Origin: Methanoregula sp. UBA64
GTDB lineage: Archaea; Halobacteriota; Methanomicrobia; Methanomicrobiales; Methanospirillaceae
Assembly: GCF_002502735.1 (NCBI RefSeq)
Contig: NZ_DAQC01000009.1
Coordinates: 1 to 51,586, forward strand
Length of the DNA: 51,586 bases
Reading direction: 5' to 3'
Below, in pieces: positions 33,904 to 42,033 of the stretch. Positions within the stretch are counted from its first letter, which is position 1, and each line of letters starts with the position of its first letter. Under the pieces are notes generated by a model. That model was not told the origin of the DNA. It worked only from the letters and a program-made list of their open reading frames with translations, and searched no databases. Position numbers and translations under genes: made by a program.

Positions 33904-34208
33904 CCAAACACACCTGCACGCTCATGCACTGTGATAGCATGGTGCGAAACCTCCTGCCCCCGATGAGAGCGGAGATGGTATGCAGGCTCGTAAACAAGCA
34001 GGGCCTCAGCCAGAGCGATGCAGCAAAGAGACTGGGCGTCACCCGCGCGGCAGTCTGCCAGTACATGAGTAAGAAGCGGGGATATGGCGCAATCGAACTG
34101 TCATCCGAGCTCGATGCAATGATCGACCGCTGGGCGCTTGCCGTTGTCACCGGGGAGAGCGATATCAACCTCTGCGATGTCTGCCAGTGCGCGCTCAAGA
34201 AATTCTAA
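33900..34208 (+). CDS. HTH protein with C-terminal cysteine motif
   Basis: A 102-residue protein with an XRE-like helix-turn-helix (LVNKQGLSQSDAAKRLGVTR, then AAVCQYMSKKRGYG) and a C-terminal LCDVCQCALKK with two cysteines that could bind a metal with the N-terminal CTLMHC. Such small predicted regulators (COG2522-like) are widespread in methanogens. Translationally coupled to the preceding winged-helix gene; the two may work as a pair. Confidence 0.8.
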   Translation: MTKHTCTLMHCDSMVRNLLPPMRAEMVCRLVNKQGLSQSDAAKRLGVTRAAVCQYMSKKRGYGAIELSSELDAMIDRWALAVVTGESDINLCDVCQCALKKF

Positions 34209-34301
34209 AACAAAGAAGTCCTCACGCCCGTCGTGATGCTATTCCTGTTTTTTTAAAGATGAGCTTAAAGAGCGGCAGCAATCCTTCCCTGCAGTGCACC
34301 A

Positions 34302-35978
34302 TCACCGGCGGTGCTTCCGGTAATACAGGACACCAAGAAGCCCGATTACCGCAAGTACGCAGGCAATTTTGAGATAATCTGCGGTTTTCTGCGGCGAGCG
34401 CACCGCCGGGCTCCAGTCTGCATCGAAAACCTCTTTGAAGTACCGGGCTACCCCGGGCTGTTCGATAATGACCCCGGTCTCCCGGTTGAACCCGGGTGAA
34501 TTCGTGTTCCAGTTGATGCTGCTCACGAGCACCGCCCGGTCATCGACAATAACGCCCTTGTTGTGGATCTTCTCAAAGCCGTTTGCCGCGAGATCGACAC
34601 ACCGGGCCTCCAGCGGAAGATGCTCATCCGCCGCGATCCGGTTGATCAGCGCGGCCATCTCATCGTTATCGGCCTCGTCTTCCGTGTTGTACCAGTACGA
34701 ATCTAGGAGCACCCGTACCTGCACCCCGCGTCGGGAGGCATTGATCGCTGTTGCAAGGTACGGATTGAGCCGGGTCTTTGACTCGTTGGTGATATAGGCC
34801 TGCTCGATCTCGATACTATCCTGCGCAGAATTGAGCAGGTCCGTGATCTCACTGCTGGTATCGGGCGCGATAACCGGCGTCACCTGTGCGTCGGAAAACG
34901 TTACCGGTAAAAATACCGGGGTATATGCGGATCCGGTACCTACTTCCGGAGATCCCGCACTGCCGTACACCGGTACGATAGCCGGGCCGCGCATGTCCTC
35001 AAAGAAAAGGTCACGGAAATACGCAGCTGTTGCCGGATCCTCGATCCAGACGCCCCATCCCCGGTTCCCGGTCTCACCGGTCGGGGGAAACCCGGTATGC
35101 CCGAAGTTCTCGCTTGTCACGAGCACGCTCCGGTCGTCGACGACCACGTATTTTGCATGATCGTACCGGTACGGCGCGTGCCCGCCTTCCTCCGCGGCCA
35201 TCTCAAAGACGGGTATCCCGCTCTGGTTTAACTGCCGGATTGCCGATCTCTCCTCGTCACCGATCCCGCCGACCGGCCCGCCTTCGAGAAGAACCGTTAC
35301 ATCAACGCCCCGCTTCCGGGCGCCGACGAGACTGTCCGTGATATTCGTACTCGTGAGCTCGTAGACATTCACGAGAATCCGGTCCTGCGCGGAATCAACT
35401 GCACGGGAGAAGACCGCAAGCGAACTATCCGGGGAGGCAAATGTCGTCACGGTCGCGTTCCGGAATGTTTTCGGGCCACGCCGGGACTGGCCGAGCATGA
35501 GCACGCGGGGATCCCAGGTACCGTTTTCAAGGTAATGCACCTGGCCCTGCCGGGGTCTGACATCCCCGGGCCAGGAAATGTTCTGCACGAGCCGGCCGTC
35601 CTGGTAAAGCTTCAGCTCGTCCGCAGAATTTGCAAGCCGGAGGTTACCTCCGGAGATCACATCAGGGACCGCAGGGGAGTTGTCCTGCCATTCAAAATCC
35701 GGATACTTCCCGTGGGTCTTTTGGTACGCGGGGCCGCTCCGTGCAACCGTGAGCATCCCGTCTATCGTGGTGCCTGCCGGAAACCGAAATCCCCCGTGGT
35801 TGTCAGAAACTGCCACACCGTCAAGGGAGCCATGGCCGGCAATGACCACATACTCGTCCGGATCATCGGCCAGATAGGGGTCGGGGCAGAACTCAACGAT
35901 CTGCACGGCGCTGCACGGGACAACACAGAGAAAGACCAACAGGAGTACCCAGATACAGCGCATGAAAAGCCCCGGCAT
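34302..35978 (-). CDS. Exported lamin-tail/phospholipase D-like protein
   Basis: A 558-residue protein from ATG 35978, with AAAAGGAAAG just upstream; ATG 35963 is an alternative. It has a signal peptide (MRCIWVLLLVFLCVVPCSA), an N-terminal domain (about 25-140) like the lamin-tail domain (IVEFCPDPY...DEYVVIAG, GNLRLANSADELKLYQDG), two phospholipase D domains each with an intact HxK(x)4D motif (HAKYVVVD and HNKGVIVD), and a C-terminal membrane helix plus basic end RKHRR. It should act outside the membrane. The reaction could be on phospholipids or nucleic acids; the family includes both. Divergent from mfnE. Confidence 0.85.
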   Translation of the reverse strand: MPGLFMRCIWVLLLVFLCVVPCSAVQIVEFCPDPYLADDPDEYVVIAGHGSLDGVAVSDNHGGFRFPAGTTIDGMLTVARSGPAYQKTHGKYPDFEWQDNSPAVPDVISGGNLRLANSADELKLYQDGRLVQNISWPGDVRPRQGQVHYLENGTWDPRVLMLGQSRRGPKTFRNATVTTFASPDSSLAVFSRAVDSAQDRILVNVYELTSTNITDSLVGARKRGVDVTVLLEGGPVGGIGDEERSAIRQLNQSGIPVFEMAAEEGGHAPYRYDHAKYVVVDDRSVLVTSENFGHTGFPPTGETGNRGWGVWIEDPATAAYFRDLFFEDMRGPAIVPVYGSAGSPEVGTGSAYTPVFLPVTFSDAQVTPVIAPDTSSEITDLLNSAQDSIEIEQAYITNESKTRLNPYLATAINASRRGVQVRVLLDSYWYNTEDEADNDEMAALINRIAADEHLPLEARCVDLAANGFEKIHNKGVIVDDRAVLVSSINWNTNSPGFNRETGVIIEQPGVARYFKEVFDADWSPAVRSPQKTADYLKIACVLAVIGLLGVLYYRKHRR

Positions 35979-36020
35979 CTTTCCTTTTATAATCAGGGAA
36001 TATAACAGTTGGGAGATACC

Positions 36021-36641
36021 ATGCAGGAGGATCGCCACGGCAAAAAAACGGGAGGGCTCGTAGTAAAAGTGGGCGGCAGCCTCGCCCCGCATATCCCGGC
36101 AATCGTCCCGGTCCTGCAAGACTCCCCCCGGCCCCTCCTGGTAGTTCCGGGCGGCGGCCTGTTCGCCGATGCAGTCCGCACGTCCGCATGCGCAAACAAT
36201 GCCGACGCCGCCCACTGGATGGCCTGCGCTGCCATGGACCAGTACGGCTGGCTGATCGCTGCCAACGGGCTGGTGACCACCACGCAGATCGCAGTCCCGG
36301 AAACGACCACGGTCCTCCTCCCGTACTGTGCCCTGCGCCGGCACGATCCCCTGCCGCATTCATGGGACGTGACCTCGGACACCATTGCAGCATGGGTGGC
36401 AAAAACGGCGGGGTGCGACCTGCTCGTCCTCAAGTCCGTGGACGGGATCGAAACCGGGGGGAACGTGGCGCCCTGCATCGATCGTGCCATCGCCACGGAT
36501 ACCGTGGACCCCTGCTTTATCCCCTTCGTGCTGAACCACCGGATCAGGACCTTTGTCATGAACGGATCCGATGCAGGACGACTTGCCGGGTGGCTGGAGG
36601 GAAAAACCGTGCCGGGAACCCGTCTTGGTACAACCTTTTAA
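36021..36641 (+). CDS. mfnE: Amino acid kinase-family protein, probable MfnE
   Basis: A 206-residue amino acid kinase-fold protein: VVKVGGSLAPHIPAIVP and LLVVPGGGLFADAVR in the ATP-binding half, then DLLVLKSVDGIETGG and a C-terminal NGSDAGRLAGWLEG. MfnE phosphorylates 5-(aminomethyl)furan-3-methanol phosphate in methanofuran synthesis; the length and the sequence style fit this subgroup, but the exact substrate is assignment by resemblance. ATG 36021 follows GGGAG by six bases; a TTG at 36009 would add four residues. Other mfn genes are not in the window. Confidence 0.8.
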   Translation: MQEDRHGKKTGGLVVKVGGSLAPHIPAIVPVLQDSPRPLLVVPGGGLFADAVRTSACANNADAAHWMACAAMDQYGWLIAANGLVTTTQIAVPETTTVLLPYCALRRHDPLPHSWDVTSDTIAAWVAKTAGCDLLVLKSVDGIETGGNVAPCIDRAIATDTVDPCFIPFVLNHRIRTFVMNGSDAGRLAGWLEGKTVPGTRLGTTF

Positions 36642-36686
36642 AGGTACTAAAAGAGATACTATAGGAATCCTTAAAGGAGCGATATC

Positions 36687-36848
36687 ATGTCAGATAAAAA
36701 GTGTACGTCCTGCAGCGCTCCGCTTGCAGAAGAGGGATCAACGGCTTTCGCGTGCCCCTCGTGCGGTGTCGAGATCACCCGGTGCTACCGGTGCAGGGAG
36801 CAGAGTATTCCCTACGTCTGCCCGAAATGCGGATTCGGGGGACCGTAA
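36687..36848 (+). CDS. Small zinc-ribbon protein
   Basis: A 53-residue protein with four CxxC pairs: CTSC, CPSC, CYRC and CPKC, so two zinc ribbons, starting MSDKKCTSCSAPLAEEG and ending CPKCGFGGP. An AAAGGAG lies seven bases before the ATG. It is three bases upstream of the aEF-1beta gene and surely cotranscribed with it. Such COG2888-like zinc-ribbon proteins next to aEF-1beta are common in euryarchaea and are thought to bind RNA; the molecular role is not known. Confidence 0.88.
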   Translation: MSDKKCTSCSAPLAEEGSTAFACPSCGVEITRCYRCREQSIPYVCPKCGFGGP

Positions 36849-36851
36849 GGC

Positions 36852-37109
36852 ATGGGGAGCGTTGTAGCCATTCTCAGGGTCATGCCGGAATCTCCCGAAG
36901 TCGACCTTGAAAAATTAAAAGCCGCGCTCAAAGAGAAGCTGCCCGGCATCAAAGACATCCAGGAAGAACCGATCGGCTTTGGGCTCAAGGCCCTCAAGCT
37001 TGCCGTGATCGTCAACGACGCCGGCGGCGAGACCGATGCGCTCGAGGGAAAACTCAGCGCGGTTCCCGGTGTCGAACGGGCAGAGATTATCGAAGTAACC
37101 CTGAACTAA
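36852..37109 (+). CDS. ef1b: Translation elongation factor aEF-1 beta
   Basis: An 85-residue protein of normal archaeal length, starting MGSVVAILRVMPESPEVDLE and containing EEPIGFGLKALKLAVIVNDA and the end GVERAEIIEVTLN. It exchanges GDP for GTP on aEF-1alpha. Cotranscribed with the zinc-ribbon gene. Confidence 0.95.
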   Translation: MGSVVAILRVMPESPEVDLEKLKAALKEKLPGIKDIQEEPIGFGLKALKLAVIVNDAGGETDALEGKLSAVPGVERAEIIEVTLN

Positions 37110-37112
37110 AAC

Positions 37113-37136
37113 GAATAGGGATACCAATCCTTATTC
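37113..37136. terminator. Bidirectional terminator between ef1b and mdh
   Basis: GAATAGGGAT and its near-complement AATCCTTATTC form a hairpin with a three-base loop, followed on the plus strand by T-rich sequence (37141-37157). It lies between two convergent genes. Confidence 0.55.
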
Positions 37137-37161
37137 CGACCTTTTTCCCCTTTTTAAAAAG

Positions 37162-38169
37162 TTACTGCCCGGACTTTCCGGAAGGGTTTTTCTTTACTTT
37201 TTTCGGTGCAGACGGCTCGTTCTCGCTTTCGAGCTTTGCCATAACCTGCTCGATTGAGGCGCGGATCTTCTCCACGGATTCACGGTATGCAATGACCTCG
37301 GATTCATCCAGCCGGATCGTAACCGGGAATGCACCGTTCTTGTTGATCCGGGCGGGAACACCGATACAGACCCCGCCGATCCCGTGGACCTCGCTCTTGA
37401 CATAGGAAGATACCGTCAGGATCCGGTTCTCATCGCCAAGCACGGTCTTCACGAGCGACGCAATAGCTTCGCCGGGACCGTACACAGTCGAGCCCTTGTT
37501 CTTTATGATCTGCTCCCCGCTGGTCTTGACGGACTGGATAAAGTCCTGCACCGGGAGATGGGCAAACGCCGGGAGGTTGGAGATCTTGATTCCCCCGATA
37601 GTCGTTGCCGACCAGAGGGGCACCATGCTGTCGCCGTGCTCCCCGATAATACGGGTATGCACTTCGCTGACATGGACCTTAAAATAGGACGCAATGAGCG
37701 ATTTGAGGCGCATCGAGTCAAGATGCGTGCCCAGGCCAAACACCTGGGTGGGCTTCATGCCTGAATACTTGAGCGCAACGCAGGTCATCACATCGACGGG
37801 ATTCGTCACCATGAGGATTTTTGAAGACGGTGCAACGGTGCCGATCGTACGGGCGATGGGCGCGATAATCCGCGCATTCCCGTATGCCAGGTCAAGACGG
37901 TCCTGACCCGGGCCCCGGGGGGTACCCGCAGTAACCACAACAATGTCTGAACCGGCGATATCCTTGAGATTTGTCGTCCAGGTGACACGGATATTGGTTC
38001 CCCGTGCAGCAAAGGAATCGGCGAAATCCTGGGCAATCCCTTTTAAGAACGCTTCACGTCCTTCACGGCCGTAAAGCTGGATCTCATGGATATGGGGGTC
38101 GACAGAAACAGCATATGCGGCAAACATTCCCACGTTGCCGGTGGCACCGATAATGGTGACTTTTGACAT
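37162..38169 (-). CDS. mdh: Malate dehydrogenase (LDH/MDH superfamily)
   Basis: A 335-residue NAD(P)-dependent dehydrogenase. The dinucleotide motif VTIIGATGNVGMFAA, the substrate-loop region TAGTPRGPGQDRLDLA, VTNPVDVM, and the catalytic histidine in RIIGEHGDSMVPLW are visible. The loop Arg pattern is closer to archaeal malate dehydrogenases than to lactate dehydrogenases, but I cannot exclude either. The last 20 residues are a Lys/Pro/Ser-rich tail. The start codon is only about ten bases behind the 3' end of the SRP RNA gene, and no clear Shine-Dalgarno sequence is seen. Confidence 0.88.
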   Translation of the reverse strand: MSKVTIIGATGNVGMFAAYAVSVDPHIHEIQLYGREGREAFLKGIAQDFADSFAARGTNIRVTWTTNLKDIAGSDIVVVTAGTPRGPGQDRLDLAYGNARIIAPIARTIGTVAPSSKILMVTNPVDVMTCVALKYSGMKPTQVFGLGTHLDSMRLKSLIASYFKVHVSEVHTRIIGEHGDSMVPLWSATTIGGIKISNLPAFAHLPVQDFIQSVKTSGEQIIKNKGSTVYGPGEAIASLVKTVLGDENRILTVSSYVKSEVHGIGGVCIGVPARINKNGAFPVTIRLDESEVIAYRESVEKIRASIEQVMAKLESENEPSAPKKVKKNPSGKSGQ

Positions 38170-38179
38170 GATATCACAG

Positions 38180-38498
38180 GAAACGGGGACGTGTCATCGG
38201 TCGACTGTACGTCTCTTCTATCGCCCATGTACTCCTCCTCCGCCCCGTTACCCCATGGGCGCCGGATGTCTGCGGTAAGTCTGCTCCCTTCCGGGCCTGA
38301 ACCGGTTCCCGCAGCGACAGGTCGCCATTCCCTCCGGAATTTTGATACCTGGCCATCGACCTCATGGGACGAGGTTTCAACGTCAGAATACGAGAGGCTC
38401 CAGCAGGTCGTTGCAGCCTTCGTCAAACTTCGCCCCCCGCGTACCGACGGTTTCGGGTTACAAGTGACGCCGAGCCACCCGGGCTAGTCCCCATATCA
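38180..38498 (-). ncRNA. ffs: Signal recognition particle 7S RNA
   Basis: The S-domain helix-8 signature CAGGCCCGGAAGGGAGCAG with its GGAA tetraloop is present on the minus strand, together with the archaeal Alu-domain segment GGCGTCACTTGTAACCCGAA and the partner region with GGGGCGAAG. The two ends pair as helix 1 (about 38180-38190 with 38487-38497), which sets the boundaries. The length, near 318 nt, is typical for archaea. It binds SRP19 and SRP54 and directs nascent membrane and secreted proteins, such as the surface proteins in this window, to the membrane. Confidence 0.95.
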
Positions 38499-38512
38499 CT
38501 TGGGCTGCCGGT

Positions 38513-38520
38513 CAATAAAT
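38513..38520 (-). promoter_or_regulatory. SRP RNA promoter TATA box
   Basis: On the minus strand ATTTATTG lies about 25 bases upstream of the predicted 5' end of the SRP RNA, the expected distance for an archaeal TATA box. Confidence 0.6.
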
Positions 38521-38584
38521 CCTTGTCACATTCAGCCCGGAGTACATCGGGGTGGCTGCGTATCAGGAATACTGCCCGGGCCGC

Positions 38585-39616
38585 TTACGGAACGAACACG
38601 GATCCGCCGACCCGGGACTGCCAGTCGCGGAGCAGGGCGGATACGACACCCTGATCCTGCTTGTCGAAGATATCGAGAGCCGTCACGGGCCCGGTATCGC
38701 GGGGAATTACGGATACGAGATTCTGAAAATCCCCCTGGTACACCTCAAGAACCTGCCGGCCCCGGGTCTCTGCAACCTTTTCTGGCACCCGCAGGACCGG
38801 ACAGGCGGCCATCTTTGCATACTGCGCGCAGATCTTCACGTCATCGACCGCAAAATACCTGCGGTTGACGCCGATATTGACCGCAGACCAGAACGCTGCG
38901 GCATACCATGCATCGTTCAGGATAACATGCGGAACGCCAAGGCTTGCCGCAGCAAGACCGAGCGTGCCCGGCCCCGAACAGGCATCCACAAAGAGCGGCG
39001 CCAGGGGCTTTCCCACGCGGGCAGCAACCGACCGTATCTTGGGATACCCTGCACGCGGGAACTCGACATGGATCACCGACTGCTGCTTGTAAACAACGAG
39101 CGTCTGTTCGCCCACCGGGACAAGGTCTGCCCGGACATCGCACCCGGCAAGGAGCGTGTGGGACCGGGGTACCGCACCCGGTTCATGGGAGGCAAGGCCG
39201 GGGATCCCGGGCGATGTCTGCACCACACCCTGCACTTCCGGAACTTCAGCAGCGATCCGCCGTGCAGTCTTTTCGGTCACCTTCCCGGACAGCAGGACCA
39301 GGGATTTTTCCGGGAGGAACGGGGGCCGGTCCATGGCAAACCCCGGGTGGACGAGCGGCGAACCGACTGCAATAAGCGGGTCGTCCCGGGTGAGATCCCC
39401 CTCTTCGCGCATGATCACGTAGAGGTGGGCGAACACCCCGTCGATAAACCGTTTCCCGCAGGAACAGGGTTCGGGATAGGTCAGGACAGGAAGCGGGGCA
39501 CGCTTGTCAAGCACCTGCATCCGGCAGGAGGGGCAGGGAAAAAACCGCGTGGGGAGTGCTGCGAGCACCTCATGCGCCGGGCGTACACAGTCACCGCCAC
39601 ACACGGGACAGTCCAT
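38585..39616 (-). CDS. Zn-ribbon methyltransferase-like protein
   Basis: A 343-residue protein from ATG 39616 (MDCPVCGGDCVRPAHEVL). The N-terminal 60 residues have CPVC, CPSC and CSCG motifs for zinc. The C-terminal half has a Rossmann-type SAM site (FVDACSGPGTLGLAAASLG followed by VILNDAWY), as in Trm5/TYW2-like or related methyltransferases, but the usual catalytic NPPY/DPP motif is not visible; DIFDKQDQG stands near the place. A nucleic-acid or protein methyltransferase is plausible. Similar proteins seem confined to methanogens, from memory. It is upstream of the SRP RNA on the same strand. Confidence 0.65.
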   Translation of the reverse strand: MDCPVCGGDCVRPAHEVLAALPTRFFPCPSCRMQVLDKRAPLPVLTYPEPCSCGKRFIDGVFAHLYVIMREEGDLTRDDPLIAVGSPLVHPGFAMDRPPFLPEKSLVLLSGKVTEKTARRIAAEVPEVQGVVQTSPGIPGLASHEPGAVPRSHTLLAGCDVRADLVPVGEQTLVVYKQQSVIHVEFPRAGYPKIRSVAARVGKPLAPLFVDACSGPGTLGLAAASLGVPHVILNDAWYAAAFWSAVNIGVNRRYFAVDDVKICAQYAKMAACPVLRVPEKVAETRGRQVLEVYQGDFQNLVSVIPRDTGPVTALDIFDKQDQGVVSALLRDWQSRVGGSVFVP

Positions 39617-39992
39617 GGTGCTTGCTATCTTTGCCCTATCATAGATACTTTGCCAAATATACGTTACCGGATTTTTTTTTAAAGGAGCGGGGGCTCCCTG
39701 CCCGGCTAAAAAATGGTCCGACCCCCTGCATCGTTTTTTGCGTATTACGACGAAAAATCCGATCATCCCATCCTTATTTTTGTATCCGACCCCCTACAGG
39801 GGTACCCCACAACTCTGCAAAAAACGGGTGTCTTACCGAAGAGAAGAATGCATTGCCGGGCGCAACAGCGCATGATGGGGGTCGCGCAGGTACTTAGTAG
39901 TTTTACGGATGACATTTGGACAACGGGCCGGACAAAAACGCTAAAATCAGACCGTGCGGTTCCAGTGAGGGGATGAAGAAAAAATGTCAGAA
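39617..39992. other. Intergenic region without a supported gene
   Basis: These 376 bases separate the methyltransferase-like gene and the tRNA-CAU gene. I see A/T runs, a near-repeat of TCCGACCCCCT (39718 and 39785 areas), and a short plus-strand open frame (39713-39976) without a ribosome binding site or recognisable product. I assign no gene. Confidence 0.5.
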
Positions 39993-40067
39993 TGGGCCTG
40001 ATGCGATTCGAACGCATGACCGCCCGGTTATGAGCCGGGCGCTCTAACCGGACTGAGCTACAGGCCC
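39993..40067 (-). tRNA. tRNA with CAU anticodon (Met or Ile2)
   Basis: Acceptor GGGCCTG with CAGGCCC, anticodon arm CCCGG-CTCATAA-CCGGG giving CAT, T-arm ATGCG-TTCGAAT-CGCAT, discriminator A. It is not the initiator, which begins AGC in archaea. Anticodon stem and T-arm equal those of tRNA-Ile(GAT) at 29424, so a tRNA-Ile2 with agmatidine at position 34 is possible besides elongator Met. Confidence 0.93.
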
Positions 40068-40073
40068 AAAAAG

Positions 40074-40146
40074 CGCCGCCAACAGGACTCGAACCTGTGA
40101 CATGCTGGTTAACAGCCAGCCACTCTACCAACTGAGTTATGGCGGC
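40074..40146 (-). tRNA. tRNA-Asn (anticodon GTT)
   Basis: Acceptor GCCGCCA with TGGCGGC, anticodon loop CTGTTAA giving GTT, T-arm ACAGG-TTCGAGT-CCTGT, discriminator G. Six bases separate it from the CAU tRNA downstream, so the two form one transcript, with an AT-rich promoter around 40165-40190. Confidence 0.96.
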
Positions 40147-40281
40147 ATTCAGGGTTTTGTGCCTTAATAGATTCTTTGTAGGGACTTTTAAAGGTAACTA
40201 AGAAACAGGCAGGGCGTAACAGGGCGCCTGCCGGCATCCGGGTCCCGGCCAAACGGGCCATCCGGAGTTATTCCCGTATTT

Positions 40282-40566
40282 TTAGCGTTTTTTCATGGCG
40301 TTAAGGAGCCGGATGATATCGTCCAGATCCTCATTGAGGTGCATAAAGAGTTCCCGTGTCTGCTCGGTCGCAACCGCACCGTCCGATGATGCGCGGATAT
40401 AGCCCAGCTGTTCGAGCACGTGAAGGGAGTACCGGATCCGGTGGGAGGGAAGATCGAGGATCTCGGAGAGCTTCATGATCCCGATCGGCTGGTGCTCGGC
40501 AACCGCACGGGCAACCTCGATATGCCGGCTCAAGAGCTCGATCTCGTCCTTCATCTTCCCAAGCAT
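40282..40566 (-). CDS. Small winged-helix regulator-like protein
   Basis: A 94-residue protein. After a short helical start (MLGKMKDEIELLSRHIEVAR) there is a winged helix: IGIMKLSEILDLPSHRIRYS as HTH and LHVLEQLGYIRASSDGAVAT as wing, then a C-terminal helix (LDDIIRLLNAMKKR) suited to dimerisation. No ligand domain. Probably a DNA-binding regulator of unknown target. It follows the small membrane-protein gene by about 50 bases on the same strand. Confidence 0.75.
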   Translation of the reverse strand: MLGKMKDEIELLSRHIEVARAVAEHQPIGIMKLSEILDLPSHRIRYSLHVLEQLGYIRASSDGAVATEQTRELFMHLNEDLDDIIRLLNAMKKR

Positions 40567-40619
40567 GGTACCTCCCGGAAACGGATCTCCTGTCGGGTAT
40601 CCTTACTCTTACCTGCACC

Positions 40620-40844
40620 TCAATGCTCATGAAGCCATGCCTTTGTAGCACGGTACTTCCCGATAAAATTCCAGCTGAGCACCGCGGCAACTACCAGCAT
40701 GATGACAACCGCGGGGAGCCGGTACGGCTGGGGCGCAAGGAACACAAACAGGATTGCAAGCGCAACCAGCAGGATGATTGCGTTGAGCTGGATAGCCAGC
40801 CGGTAAAATTTCCACTTGAACTGCTCTTTTGATTGCTCGTCCAT
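40620..40844 (-). CDS. Small two-helix membrane protein
   Basis: A 74-residue protein with two hydrophobic segments (LNAIILLVALAILFVFLA and AVVIMLVVAAVLSWNFIG) flanked by charged ends, so a hairpin in the membrane with both ends probably inside. I do not recognise a family. It diverges from the M24 peptidase gene at 40900. Confidence 0.65.
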   Translation of the reverse strand: MDEQSKEQFKWKFYRLAIQLNAIILLVALAILFVFLAPQPYRLPAVVIMLVVAAVLSWNFIGKYRATKAWLHEH

Positions 40845-40899
40845 TGCACGTACGTTGATTTCGGGAATAAAAGTACTTGACGTTTCAGCGCGTACTTCT

Positions 40900-42033
40900 A
40901 TGGCAATGGATCCACTGGACGCTGCAATGAAGGCGAGCGGGGCGGATGCGTTCGTCCACTACGCTGGCGGAGAGGACGCCGATATGCGCTACCTCACCCG
41001 GTTCGTGATGCATGATGCTTTTGTCTTCTATAAGAAGCGCAGGCTTCCGGGAACCATCATTGTCCCCCAGATGGAGGCCGAACGCGCCGGGCGGGAATCC
41101 TGCGCTGCCGTGGTCACCCGGACGCAGGCCGGCCTTCCGGATATCGTCAAAAAAGAGAAGGATCCCTGGAAAGCGGCCGCGCGGATGATTGCGGGCCAGA
41201 CGGGAAAGACCCTCCTTGTCTCGCCCACGCTCCCGGCAGCACTCCTGCGGGCGCTCGAAGAGGAATGCCGTGTCGTGGTCGACAGCGGCACAACAGAGAA
41301 GATGCGGGCGAAGAAGACACCGGAGGAGATCCGGCTCATCCGCGCCGTGCAGAAGCGGACTGAAAAAGCAATGGCGCTCGGGATCGGGCTTATCGGCAGT
41401 GCAACGACAAAGAAGGGCGTGCTATACCACGACGGCGCGCCGCTCACCTCCGAGATCGTGCGCAACGCTATGCACAAGCAACTCATGGACGAGGGGTGCC
41501 GCGCGGTGGAGACGATCATCTCGTGCGGAAATGATACCGCGTTTCCCCATATCATCGGGAGTGGACCGCTGCGCCCCCACGAGCCGATTGTAATAGACAT
41601 GTTCCCGAAAGACGAGGCAACGGGATACTATGCGGACATGACCCGGACGGTCTCGAAAGGGAAGCCTTCGGGCCGTATCGCCGAGATGTACGAAGCGGTA
41701 AAAGAGGCGCAGAAGATAGGGATTGGGAAGATCCGCGCCGGCGTGCCGGGCGCAGAGGCCCACAATGCGGTGGTGGATTACTTTGCGGATCGCGGCTTTG
41801 AGAGCGATACCCGGGGATTTATCCACAATCTCGGCCACGGGGTCGGGCTCCAGGTCCACGAGATGCCCACGGTCGGACCTTCCGGCGGGCCTCTCGAAGA
41901 GGGGTCCGTGGTAACGGTCGAGCCGGGCCTGTATTATCCCGGCACCGGGGGGATCCGGCTCGAAGATATGGGCGCGGTGCGGGCAAAGAAGTTCGAGGAT
42001 TTCACAAAGTTTGAGGAGACGCTTGTGCTATGA
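40900..42033 (+). CDS. pepQ: M24-family Xaa-Pro dipeptidase/aminopeptidase
   Basis: A 377-residue metallopeptidase from ATG 40900 (MAMDPLDAAMKASGAD; ATG 40906 is nearly equal). The pita-bread metal ligands are visible: DMFPKDEATGYYADMTRT (two Asp), NLGHGVGLQVHE (His), VEPGLYYPG (Glu) and RLEDMGAV (Glu). It removes N-terminal residues before proline or splits Xaa-Pro. A TATA-like AATAAAAGT at about 40866 places the transcription start near the ATG. The stop overlaps the start of map. Confidence 0.88.
   Translation: MAMDPLDAAMKASGADAFVHYAGGEDADMRYLTRFVMHDAFVFYKKRRLPGTIIVPQMEAERAGRESCAAVVTRTQAGLPDIVKKEKDPWKAAARMIAGQTGKTLLVSPTLPAALLRALEEECRVVVDSGTTEKMRAKKTPEEIRLIRAVQKRTEKAMALGIGLIGSATTKKGVLYHDGAPLTSEIVRNAMHKQLMDEGCRAVETIISCGNDTAFPHIIGSGPLRPHEPIVIDMFPKDEATGYYADMTRTVSKGKPSGRIAEMYEAVKEAQKIGIGKIRAGVPGAEAHNAVVDYFADRGFESDTRGFIHNLGHGVGLQVHEMPTVGPSGGPLEEGSVVTVEPGLYYPGTGGIRLEDMGAVRAKKFEDFTKFEETLVL

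Noticed and set aside
38552..39682. Open frame of 376 codons antisense to the methyltransferase-like gene
   Set aside because: The minus-strand protein has zinc and SAM motifs; the plus-strand one has none.
39713..39976. Plus-strand open frame of 87 codons
   Set aside because: No ribosome site, no promoter at a sensible distance, and no recognisable protein pattern.
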